Source: Armillaria gallica (lineage: Eukaryota > Basidiomycota > Agaricomycetes > Agaricales > Physalacriaceae). Taken from it: a DNA stretch of 64,000 nt. A model generated the notes under the pieces. That model searched no databases, was not told the DNA's origin, and saw only the letters and a list, made by a program, of their open reading frames with translations. Each line of letters begins with the position of its first letter. Position 1 is the first letter of the stretch. Both the position numbers and the translations under genes were made by a program. Shown here piece after piece: positions 37,200-47,159 of this stretch. The stretch spans positions 5,890,001 through 5,954,000 of the forward strand of contig JBANDB010000005.1 of NCBI GenBank assembly GCA_037576215.1. Direction: 5' to 3'.

Positions 37200-39680
37200 T
37201 CAATCCATAACATCGTGGTAATAACCGGGAGCTTTGGTTAGGGACACAGCACGTTCAGGGTACCTTGCGTCCATATCCGGGATGTGTCCCAACTCACATG
37301 GTAAAGTGGGTGCCCGACTGAAGGTTAGGTAGAAACTTTCACAATAAAATAGGGCCATGTCCCGTTGCAAAGATGTCAACATATCCTCCGTATATCTGTT
37401 CTTTTCATCCCATATACTTTGCAGGCAGTTTCTCCATCTACTCATGACACGGCGTAGTGAGCAGACATACGGAGCCCGACGCATCCAGCTAGACTCTGCG
37501 AGACCACGGTGTGCTTCTGCCAGCTCGACAATCCAGCACTGGTCATAACGTCCTCGGGGAAAACAGTGGCCAAGTGTCTTTCGTGCTTCCTCAGAGCAGA
37601 GTCGTTCTCGATGACCCTCAAATGACTATCCAACGATAACATTTCCATCCTGAAACCCAATTCAGACAGCTCCCATAGGATTTCATGCACGTCCTCTACG
37701 TCCAGGTGAGACATACACTTGCCCCGCCAGGTGGCATCCACAGATACTCCTTCCTGAATGGACATTTCATCCAGACATCTGACCAAGAAGGTTGCCGCTA
37801 AGTCGCAATGGTGGGTCTCCTTTCCTCTCACCCGGTCATTTGCATCTGACTTCCCAACCCAGTCATAGCTCAGGATGGCCCGCCATATTTGGTGGCTGAC
37901 TTTCCCAGGGGAGTACGACAATGTCTGCATTGCCAGGTGGCCTGGGCGAAGACGCAGCCACGTACTCAGCACGCTCATCCGTTTGGCAGAGTCAGAGATC
38001 GTTACGAAGAGATCAGGCCGAGGAAATGCAAAAGGTGCAGCAGGGACATCTACACGAGCCTTGTCGACATTGACACCAAGCAGGGCGTCTTTCCATAGTG
38101 GGCGAATCTCAGGCAACAGGGTATGCGTGATCACTTCGAATCTGTTCGCAGACCCTTGTTTCAAATGACCCTTGCGAGAGCGGCTACCTTGGTTGTCTAT
38201 TGCCCACAGGTTATTGTTGCAGAGGAACGAAGACATAAATAGTGCTTACACGGTGAGAATACTCCGTGTGCAGGGGTATTTCGCTTGCCCTGGGATGTTG
38301 ATGGTTCACTCCGAAGTTGCCCTGACGTCCATGCGAATACACTCAGTGCACCAAGGTGGGACCTTGTGAACTGATCAAACACATTATACTTGGCCTCATC
38401 AGTGCCAGACCCTACATACACGGAGGGAAGACGGAGAGGGCATGTACCCAAATGAACACGCCCAGATGCGGTGTTCATCTCCACGACTTTGTCAATCCTT
38501 GTATGCATGAGATCATCGAGAGGCCGCAGGACCCAGACGGGAACACCGGCTCGGTGTAACTGCTGCGCCACGCCAATGTCGGTGGTGAAGCATCCAACGA
38601 GGTCCATGTCTGCCTTGGGCGTTGGACTGGTGGCACAGGCAGCGAACCTTGGACGAATGGTGGAGAAGAATGTTGAGATAGCCTCCACCTCTAAGACCAA
38701 TCTCTGCGTCTCAGCGACGCAAAGACACAACCTGGGAAATGTCATAGGCAGGCCTTTCAAGCGCTCCAGAAACATGACCACATACACCTTGAGCTGCTCC
38801 ACCCGATTAGCTCCAACTATAGATTCATCGTCTGCACGCGTGAAGTTCATAGATCTTCCCAGGATGACCCTACAGCGATGTTCAAAAACCGATCAGCGGT
38901 CTTCGGCCCACAAGCCTGGCCTGCAAATCAAGGAGGACGTGTCCAGCTCAAGAAAGTCAGCCCGTATAGGCAGCTGAAACAAAGGAAGGTCGGGATCCGA
39001 CTGGTTCCTCTCACACAGTCGCAAACACAACAGGTACGGACGTGAGGTGCAGTAAGGCTGGGGCCACGAGAGAGGGTCATCCTCGCCATATCGGTAATCG
39101 TTTCTCATCCACATCTCGCAGTTGATGCCTAGGGGTGGGTCGAAAAGCAATGGGCAGTTGGGGCTCGTTATGAAAATATGCTCATTGACCACAGCTCCGC
39201 ATAGTCCATCCCAAGCATGAATGGCTGAAATTATATCAGATACAGTCACCACAGGAGGGGCTTCGGCACACTGATGTTTGTCCGGTTGAGAGAGCTTCGT
39301 CAAAAACTTTGGGTCTTGTCAGAGGGAGTTGGCAGAGAGTCGGATCTGAGAGTGATGCATCCTGGAACATTAAAGTCGATCAGTCACGGCCAGGACAGGC
39401 ACGCAGGGGCCCACAGGCTTAGCGAAATAGCACATCAACATACGTCGAGATGTGCCAGTAATGGACGACGACCTAAGGGTCCAGTCGCCAAACATTTGAT
39501 TCCGTGGAAGCAAAACGCGCTGATCCGATCGATCTGAGCCAGTGTGGGGTAACACTGATTTTGGAGTGTAAGACTCACTGGTGCGGGATACGCAGGTGGG
39601 ACTTGGGTGGGAACCAAGACAAGCTGAGGCAACAAATAGTCGTCAATAGCAGCAAAACGATCCAGCCTACATAATCCAGT
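37200..39680 (-). pseudogene. Unknown agaricomycete family protein (gene B), frame-broken
   Basis: Exon-like frames join from right to left. About 39,660-39,590 (DDYLLPQLVLVPTQVP) and ~39,550-39,460 (ISAFCFHGIKCLATG) come first, followed by 39303-38896. After an in-frame TGA at 38893-38895 the same frame resumes through 38850-38255 (CLCVAETQRL, then VWVLRPLDDL, PSVYVGSG). After a 53-nt intron it continues at 38200-37490 (FPRPDLFVTISD, STWLRLRPGH). A shift near 37,480 leads to 37484-37200 (MSRWRNCLQSIW, ALFYCESFYLTFSRAP). I recognise the order of motifs as that of a large mushroom-specific family of unknown function. The TGA follows CGC and could be a mutated CGA. Probably a recently damaged gene. 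Confidence 0.5.
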
Positions 39681-39857
39681 TACCTAATAGTCCAGGAAGA
39701 GCCCGCGTCTATTTTTAGGCAGTGAACGAGTGGACATACATGTACACTGGCGTCTTCCCCAAGCACGAATCGAAATGATAGCTCAGTTCATACATGCTTT
39801 CTTCTACGCGGCCATCATTGCCATTGTCGACGCTCTGCTTGCCTCCTTTGGGCCTAT

Positions 39858-40766
39858 AGGTCAAATGCCTTATCGAAATGTGCGTGTGACCTCGCGCCTG
39901 AGTGCCATTGTCCTTATCGAGACCAATGCCGACAGAGTGCAGACGTTGACCATAAAACAGATGATGAAGTCTTGAGTCTGTGTTACTCTGTGCCTGATGA
40001 TGACTGGACATCGTCGGGCTGCCCACCCAGGCTCACACCAGATGTTGTGGCCAAGCGGGTACCCAGGTTGCCAGTGGGGTGGCCTTTGGAGGCCTTAGCT
40101 CAGGATCTCATTAAAAACCGCACTAACATCCCTGTACCTCCCATCCGGCGTGTCCTGAATCTCAACTCATATGCCAGTGTCATTGTCATGGACTACATTC
40201 CTGGTATCACATTGGCGGCAGCGTGGCCCACCATGGGGCTGTGGCAGAAAATCCGTACTGCTATCACCCTACGAAGCTACGTACGCCAGCTCAGGTCCAT
40301 CACACATGCCCAATCCCAAATTCCTGGACCTGTTCTCGATGGTGAAGAGCCGGGAAAATGTTTCGCATCCCGCATCTTCGGCCCTATAAGACCCACCAAG
40401 GGCCCATTCGCCACCTCGGACGAACTCATCAGGTTTTTCAACAACGGGATGGATCAAGCCGCCCTCGCCCGATTGTGCGTGCACAAGGGGCCATTGCCAG
40501 ATGACGATGGGACTCTCATATACTTGCATGTCGACTTGGCCATGCGAAATTTGATCGTCAGGCAGGACGGCCAACTTTGGTTAATTGATTTTGCGACAGC
40601 CGGCTTTTATCCTAAGTGGTTTGAATACGTGAACATGGTCATCGATGCGACGCTGGAAAGGGGAGCAGAATACAATTCAATTTGGTGGGCAATTATTCCC
40701 TTTGTCGCTGATCCGTATTTTCGTATATATGACTGGATAGAAACAATAGTGCCTGACTGTTTGTAG
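39858..40766 (+). CDS. Aminoglycoside-phosphotransferase-like kinase (start unresolved)
   Basis: One open exon runs to a stop at 40766. Typical features of fungal APH/choline-kinase-fold proteins appear in order: VVAKRV (ATP-binding Lys region), a RTNIPVPPIRRV hinge, VIVMDYIPG, TLRSYVRQLRSI, then the catalytic loop YLHVDLAMRNLIV and the metal-binding LIDFATAGFYPKWFEYV. The loop keeps His-x-Asp and Asn but reads HVDLAMRN where family members usually have HGDLNLRN. The 5' end is uncertain: the frame is open back to 39,729 without an ATG, so an upstream exon must supply the start (acceptor candidate ctatag near 39,857). The substrate is unknown; these proteins need not act on antibiotics. It is divergent from gene B. 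Confidence 0.75.
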   Translation, partial: RSNALSKCACDLAPECHCPYRDQCRQSADVDHKTDDEVLSLCYSVPDDDWTSSGCPPRLTPDVVAKRVPRLPVGWPLEALAQDLIKNRTNIPVPPIRRVLNLNSYASVIVMDYIPGITLAAAWPTMGLWQKIRTAITLRSYVRQLRSITHAQSQIPGPVLDGEEPGKCFASRIFGPIRPTKGPFATSDELIRFFNNGMDQAALARLCVHKGPLPDDDGTLIYLHVDLAMRNLIVRQDGQLWLIDFATAGFYPKWFEYVNMVIDATLERGAEYNSIWWAIIPFVADPYFRIYDWIETIVPDCL

Positions 40767-40953
40767 CGAAGAATAACTGTTTCATTTGTTTCATTTATTG
40801 CTATTTTCTCTAATGAAGACCATCATCTGACGTCGGTAGTCATAATCCTCTGATAGTGGGCTCAGAGGGCTTCTAGCGGTGGTCCAAACATTTTTATTCT
40901 TTTTCCGAATCACATCATTTTCTGAAATTGTTAAAAAAAAGTATTTACATTCC

Positions 40954-41826
40954 TTACAAATTTATGATGTCCTCGTGAATCACTGTGGCGCCCAATGGGC
41001 CGCTTGCAACGCCAATGTCCCCGTGCCATTGATAGGCAAGCAAGGCCCAGTCATCTCGAATGAGCCCATGGTCCGCGAAGGTCTTCATGGTTTGAAAACA
41101 AAACCGGCCGCATGCCGCGTTGTTGGCGTTAACGGTTGTGCGGTCCAGGCCAGCACTGATAAGGAGCTCTAAAAGATCTCCGACAGAGATGTTGGGTTCC
41201 AGGATGTGGAATGACAAGACTCTGTCAACGTGTGTACCCGTAGGCACACAATCATGGCCAATCAGGCTGACAACGAATTGAGACTACGACCTGCAATGGC
41301 AAGGATGTACTCACTTCACTGTAGGTATGATGACACCGTTCTCTAGAGAACAAGACACGTCCATCTGCAGTCGGTTGTATTCACCCTCCCTGGTTGGAGG
41401 AGACAGGAGCATGACATAGAAATGCATCACCAGCTTCATCTGGTGGATTGCAGATTTAAAGTCTTTGGCCGACAATTCCACCGCTTCGACTGTGTGCACC
41501 AAGCAGGGCTTCGGGACTTCGACATTGATGGCGCCAGTGTTCTCCAGGAGACAACAGTGTAAGCGATGATATCGTCAGTTTGGGATACAGCTGGTGACTT
41601 ACGAATGAAACCATTGAAATGATGCCTTTCACGCATCGTCCCACCTGAACTTATACCACCCAACGCCATGCAGGCACGCACTCATAAAGGCAAGCAATAA
41701 CCTCCGCGGTCTGAACACAGCCCATCCAGGGCGCAGCGAGAGTTCCCTCCAAGTGAATTGAGACCGCCGCAAAGAACTGCCAAAGAAACTATCCACTCCA
41801 TTGATGAATGTAGGTTTCCTACACAA
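40954..41826 (-). CDS. Unknown small protein (gene D), three exons
   Basis: Minus-strand exon frames: 41826-41640 (SLRRSQFTWRELSLRPGW, FRPRRLLLAF), 41502-41320 (FKSAIHQMKLVMHFYVMLL, GEYNRLQMDV) and 41220-40954 (LLELLISAGLDRTTVNANN, ACGRFCFQTMKTFADHGLI, WHGDIG, then a stop). GT-AG borders separate them. The start codon is not certain; the first frame has no ATG at its head. I recall this layout from mushroom genomes but know no function. The third exon has ankyrin-like spacing (LLELLISAGLD), too short to call. Confidence 0.5.
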
Positions 41827-41904
41827 GCATGAAGCGCCTGGGAAACATGGTTTTATATAGACACTTTATGGCTTTCACGCACAAGAACATATATTCCTAC
41901 AAGG

Positions 41905-42817
41905 CTACGGAAAAAGGTCGGACCAAGACGCCTGATTGATGTAACCATACCTAACTGCCTCACCACCGATGCCATCGCTCTGGGGCATTCGGTTAATCAG
42001 TGTTCGGCCCAGTGCTTCTATCTTCCAGGCCCTGCTCGGACGACTGATGATCGGCTTGGTGCATTCACTGCACCACGGTTGGATTCGATTCCCCGACTCT
42101 TGGGCGTGTTTGACCGAGACGAACAGACAAGGGGAACAAAAGGAGTGCCCGCACTCCAGACTGTCCGAATCACTCACGTCAAGCTATCATCCTGAACGAA
42201 ACGATGGTACATACCTCATTACGGAGCAGAGTGTTCCTAAGCAGTAAGCGCATGTAAGGTGGGCAGTCAATGCTCCCAGATCCTGCCGAGAAGAAAGATA
42301 AGAACAAGCTCAGACAGGTGGTTTTGGGGTCGAGACATACAGGTGCCACCATCACCCCCAGATGATCCACTTCCTCTTCGAGAAGTTGAATTGTCTCGTT
42401 TGCACAAACCAGACGCCTTGCCAACCCCGTGTCGTCTTGGTCAGATGCGTCTCCAGGACCCGCAATGAGCCGTAAGAGGGCATCCTCTTGCCTCTTCCCA
42501 TCTCCGGCAGCCTAAGATGATCGATGAGTTCTTACCACACTAAAATCAATGTAATGGGATTCGAGTACCTGCTCCAATTCTCCTTCAAGCCTTTCCACCT
42601 CCTCCTGGGCACGTGCCAGGTCAATTCTAAGCTCTTGGTTCACCTGTTTGGCATATTGAATGATCTGCCAAAGTCATAAGGGTGTGTCCCGAAATAGGAC
42701 AGCAGCTGCGCGCCGTACAGATTCGCATTCTCTTTGGAAGGAGATAATGGAGGTAAGAAGATCACTAGCCCTGCGGCTTCTCCAGGGGGTGGTGACGTTC
42801 GGTCTGGCAGGCGGCAT
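41905..42817 (-). CDS. RING-finger protein, coiled coil plus RING
   Basis: Translation starts at MPPARPNVTT (42817, minus). After an N-terminal segment and a likely ~54 nt intron comes a coiled coil (QELRIDLARAQEEVERLEGE), then, after an intron, a second helix (ANETIQLLEEEVDHL). Two more introns lead to a C3HC4-type RING. The ligands read TCAYCLG, then LECGHSFCSPC, then WCSECTKPI. The RING is assembled across exons at about 42,300-42,230 and 42,170-41,905, and only splicing gives the full ligand set, which supports the model. By family knowledge it would be an E3 ubiquitin ligase recruiting an E2. The product ends SWSDLFP. It is the second E3-type gene in the element. Confidence 0.75.
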
Positions 42818-42954
42818 GGTTTGAAACGAGATGGAAAGCAGTGCTGATGAACGTCTGAAGCGCACACCAGCGACTGAGACGTCCAGCTGGATGGAGGGGA
42901 AGGGCAGTAAGCAAGAATAGAAAGGGTGGACCGTGGTCACATGACATGAAGTTT

Positions 42955-43042
42955 GTGATGTGATGGACAGCCAGGTCAGTCACACTGCGTCATATCACAA
43001 TCTAATCCACTGAGTGACGTGACCGACCAGTCATCACATCAC
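42955..43042. promoter_or_regulatory. GTGATGTGAC/GGTCAGTCAC motif cluster, divergent promoter
   Basis: Between the RING gene and gene F lie GTGATGTGATGG (42955), CCAGGTCAGTCAC (42971-42983) and GTGACCGACCAGTCATCACA (from 43019). These are forward and inverted forms of one core (GTGATGTGACTGACC) in a bidirectional promoter position. Confidence 0.5.
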
Positions 43043-43316
43043 CAGTCATGACGAAGAAGCAAGAAGCACATGTTTTACAAACTTCCCGCCACGTCGGAGC
43101 TGGATCATCATGGCCGCCAATGCTGCTCATTCGATGATGAGTGAGTGCCATCCAATCCTGTCTCACCATTGGCGTGTCCTAGGCCTGGGGAAGCAGCCGT
43201 CGGGATTCATATGGATCTAGTTTGGGCGGTTGGACATGTATTGTCACCGTGTCGCCTCCATGCACGATTAGACATATGTCGTCATGTCGCATTTATCTGT
43301 TCTTGTCTTCCCGGCT

Positions 43317-44535
43317 ATGGAGGAAATGGACACTGATCTGCCAACATCAGTGCAGCAAGCAGCAGAAACGAAACTACTTCAGTCACTTCCGTTGCACAAC
43401 CGCACCCGACTCATGAGGTTTCCCTTGACCGCATGCCTTTCACACTCGGAAAATGAGCCAGCCATTCAACATTCGGATTCGCCAAAGGATATTGTCACAG
43501 TACCGGGTGTATGGGCGGGATTCTTGACTTGCATTCAGGTTAGATCCCCATGTCAAGCTCACAGGAGCGTGCAACTGATTGTATCAATAAATACCAGGAT
43601 CTGGCTCAAACACTTCCTGCAGCGTACCGTCATGGTCTGGTCCGACTACCTGACGCGGTCGTGAAGCCAATCCATCAGCTCGCACACATGGACTCCCAAA
43701 AACGGGTGGACCTTGTCGAAGCGCTAGTATCTTGGCATTTGGTGGATGAACTCTTACGCTGTGAGGGCATCGATGATGGGGAGTGTACCGTTGACTACAA
43801 GGCGACGTTCAAGCCATCAGTCAAACTTATGCAGGTACGGCATTTTCTGGAGTTTTGCCTTCCTTCAAAACTCATGCCATGCATAGTGGGTGGGTCGGCT
43901 CGCAGATTGGCCCTCGGTCTTGTTAAGTGCCCTCGGTTCTCAGGAGAGCAGTCACGTTGAAACAGGGCTTCCAAGCCTTCCCAAAGGCACCCAACTTTCA
44001 ACGGAACAGAAAGACCTTTGGCAGGACTTACTGGCCACCTGCTCTTGGAATCGCCGTGGCCACATGAGCTATTGGCAGAAGTTGCTACATCTCATTGAAG
44101 GTGTGGCTTGGCAGCTAAGGTGGATGCGCCGGACTCGAGGCGACCCTGAAGGCTACGGGAGTAAACTACAAATGTAAAGGATTTAACTGTACCCTAGGCG
44201 TCATTCGCTGATTATTATGACTGGCCAGGTTCGCCGTTGACCATGGAATGACCAACATGTGGCAGCAAGTCCAGGGCAGTATCAGCACGGTTGCTGCTCG
44301 AAATAAAGATGCTCTGGCGACTTTACTCCAATGTGTTACAATCTCTCTGCTTATTTTGTTTAAGTGGAAGCGAGATGCGGCCCCACCTCCGGTGCAGTGT
44401 TTGCTGGTGGGTGGTTATCTTTCACTCCTTGAGCATCCATTGATCGTTCCATGTAGTATTCTTGCAGCTTTGATGACAGAGATAAACCAGCAGCGCTTAG
44501 GAGTGTTGAGAGAGGTCTTTGGTCTCTTCTATTAG
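43317..44535 (+). CDS. Unknown helical protein (gene F)
   Basis: Exon frames: 43317-43538 (MEEMDTDLPTSVQQAAETKL start), 43590-43834 (YRHGLVRLPDAVVKPIHQLA, RVDLVEALVSWHLVDELL, GECTVDYKATFKPSV), pieces around 43,880-44,200 (LWQDLLATCSWNRRGHMSYW in one frame) and 44230-44535 (CLLVGGYLSLLEHPLIVPCS, then ILAALM). GT-AG introns of about 50 nt separate them. The product is mostly helical without catalytic motifs. I recall similar proteins in mushroom genomes but no function. It overlaps or abuts the 5' end of the JmjC-like gene, so the two could be one transcript. Confidence 0.45.
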
Positions 44536-47159
44536 GTGTTTCTGGTGGCGCGTTTGAAGCTGAGGAAGGCCTTGTCTGTTTTCTTCAGTTGTATCAGCCA
44601 GAAATCGAAGGCGCGGTAGATGTCGCCAATGTGTCACCGTGGTTTGATGCCACGGCTCGCTTGAAACACCCGAGGGGCTCTCAGACCACCTCAATTACGG
44701 TAGCATCAGGCGCTGTAGCGGCCGTTGAAAACACACTCCCAACGCCCAGCGACAGCGCCCAGGATGCCACCGCCGTAGCTGGCGATGATGAAGTAGTACC
44801 GAGTCAGGAAGAACAGGAAATCTCACAGGGCGGGATGGCTGAGATGAAATGGGTCGAGGCTACCAATTTATCTCGTGAGGACCGGCCATCACGGGTGCGA
44901 CTGCCTGCACAGAGGCTATCTGAGTCTGAGGTGGATGAACTGGAAGATATATCAGTCAAGGAGAAACCTGCCAAAAAGAAGAGGAAGAAGACCAAGAAAA
45001 AGAGCAAGGAGATTGTTATTGACGACGATGAGTCGGAGACAGATCTCAAGCCTGTTGGCGCCTCAGGTTCCAATCTGTTCAAATGCCACAAGCCTCCCCC
45101 ATTCAGGTTGTCCAAGAGTGAGCTATTGGCGTACGCACAAAATGGTGCCGACGATGAAGATAGCACCTGGCGAAATGGCTTTCTCCAGGTTAACCGCACC
45201 AAGGGCCCCGTGATGGGTGCCGTTCATCGCCCGGCACGGGCTGAGCGGTCATTGTGTCTTTGGAGCCCGCCAACCTCCTCTGACCGCCCCTCCACACCGC
45301 CACCTGATCCGCACCTCACTGAGAGATGTAATTCTCCCGTCTGCGTCAATGTGTTCAGTGTCTCAGAGAATAGTTGGGTCAAATTCGAGATTGACTGTCT
45401 GAAGGCGTCAGTGAGTGCCAGACTTCTTGTGGATGCACTGGAGACTAACGTCTGGAGCTTAGGATCCCTTTGAGAGAGAGATCTTAGAGTCGCTCCTCGC
45501 GTATCGAACTGACACACCGGGGCAAAATCCGGCTTGGCTGGATCGCACTGACGCCCCGTCTCGAGTTGCGCACCTGCGGTATTCGGAGACAATCAACATC
45601 CTGCCTCTTTTTCGGCAGCGGAGCATGTTAGTGACTGACGTTCCACAGCATCCAAGAAAATGGGGATGGAACAGATGGACAGCGAGAGAACTGGGTGATT
45701 TAGACACGCCAATCCAAGTTCATGGTATGGGTTCTCTTTCTTTCACCCGTGATCACTCACCATCCATGTGATCTTTTGCAGAACCCGTACGGCAAGTCAC
45801 AGATGCCTCGCCTCAATTGGCCATGCCCACTGTAGAAATAACTTCTACCCTTCAAACTGTACTGAATGAGGGCTCGAAAGGCTCGAAAGGCTGGGTCTTG
45901 AATGCCCTGACCCTTCCCATGCCTGATACTACCTTACAGAGTCCATTGTTCCAGTAGGGCACTCCCTCATCCATTCCTAAGATGTACTCACCTTTTGCAG
46001 TCAGGCGGCCTCCCACTTGGAGGCATGCAAGGTCACTCGCTCAATTGGCAGTGACCTGCTCACTGCACCATTCCCTGCAGCTGTGCTCTCTTGGGGATTG
46101 GCTTCGGTCGCCGGTGCTGTCACCCCACCTCACTCCGACTTCAGTGGTTCAGCTGTTAAGATCCACACTCTCGTGGGACGCAAGATCTGGTTTGTAATCA
46201 GCAAGCGCCAGGAAGACGAGAGGGGCAAAACCTGGGATACCTTTGTCCAAGACTTCCAGGCGGATAGCAAAGTCAACTCTGACGTGTATCAATGCAAGGT
46301 TGTGTTGGTCGAGCCAGGCACACTGTGGTATGTACCTGGAAGGCACTCCTCCCCTCAGAGCCTCACTGATATTGTGCAACTGGCTTTACAGGTTCCAACG
46401 TCCGAACATGCTGCACGCCGTGGCCATGGAGACCAACTCCCTAGTCTTTGGACAGCATTTCTTTCCCACTTCAGCGATACGTTCGGTGGTAATGGGCTGG
46501 GTTCATACAGCCTTTCTGTCTTGGGCTATCACAAATGTCAAGCGCAAGGACATGAGAGTTCTTTTGCTCCGTTTGATGGCCTACTGGAAAAAAGTGATTA
46601 CGGCAGGCGAGAACCTTGAAGGTACACTGTGAACGGTGCCATTTCGTCCATTTCATTGACCGGATCGCCCAGAGCACGATGGCCATGTGCCAGATATTGA
46701 AATGCGAGAGGGCCTCTTAGATGTCTGTGCCTTGGGCAACCTGCTGATCTATCTGCCTGCACTCTCTCGGCGACAAGACAAGTATTGGGATGACCTACGG
46801 TTTGCATTTTCGCAGTATTGGGAGCTTGTATCGTGGGCGAACGAACATCTTGCGCTGACTGGTCTGAATGGGAGTGAAAACGTGTACAAGATCTACGTTG
46901 CTGTCAAGCTCTCAGCACTGCAGTTTGGGCAGGCTCTCCTGGACTACCACGCGTCAGCCGAAGATTGTCCCCTTTACGAGTCTCTTGTGAGTGAAGACCA
47001 TTTCCATCGTACCTGGTTTCGCTGCGATGTGATGTCAGCGTTTGATCAAACGTTTGGCCAAGAGCTACAACTGGAACAGCGCAAGAAGAACCATCATTCA
47101 GAGGATAGTCTCTTTTGGGATGTCCCGTTTGGGATTAGAAGAGCCAAAGGCGCGTTTTG
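44470..47159 (+). CDS. JmjC-like 2-oxoglutarate/Fe(II) oxygenase
   Basis: A plus-strand frame open from about 44,470 through 45,416 encodes an acidic/Lys-rich region (AKKKRKKTKKKSKEIVIDDD, about 44,970-45,030). Exons at 45,464-45,724, 45,781-45,952 and 46,001-46,325 follow, and a ~69 nt intron leads into the next exon at 46,395. The JmjC-like core reads LSWGLASVAGAVTPPHSDFS, then VGRKIWFVI, then LVEPGTLW and, across the intron, FQRPNMLHAV. This gives the HxD (His-Ser-Asp) and distal His iron ligands in the usual order. The C-terminal helical part is 46,687-47,159 (LLDVCALGNLLIYLPAL). By family knowledge such enzymes hydroxylate or demethylate protein or nucleic-acid targets; the substrate here is unknown. 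The N-terminus is uncertain. It may be fused to the Ulp1-like gene immediately downstream. Confidence 0.68.

Noticed and set aside
39715..40026. Minus-strand frame between gene B and the kinase as a separate gene
   Set aside because: It overlaps the open 5' region of the kinase on the other strand, shows no motif and lacks sensible splice context.
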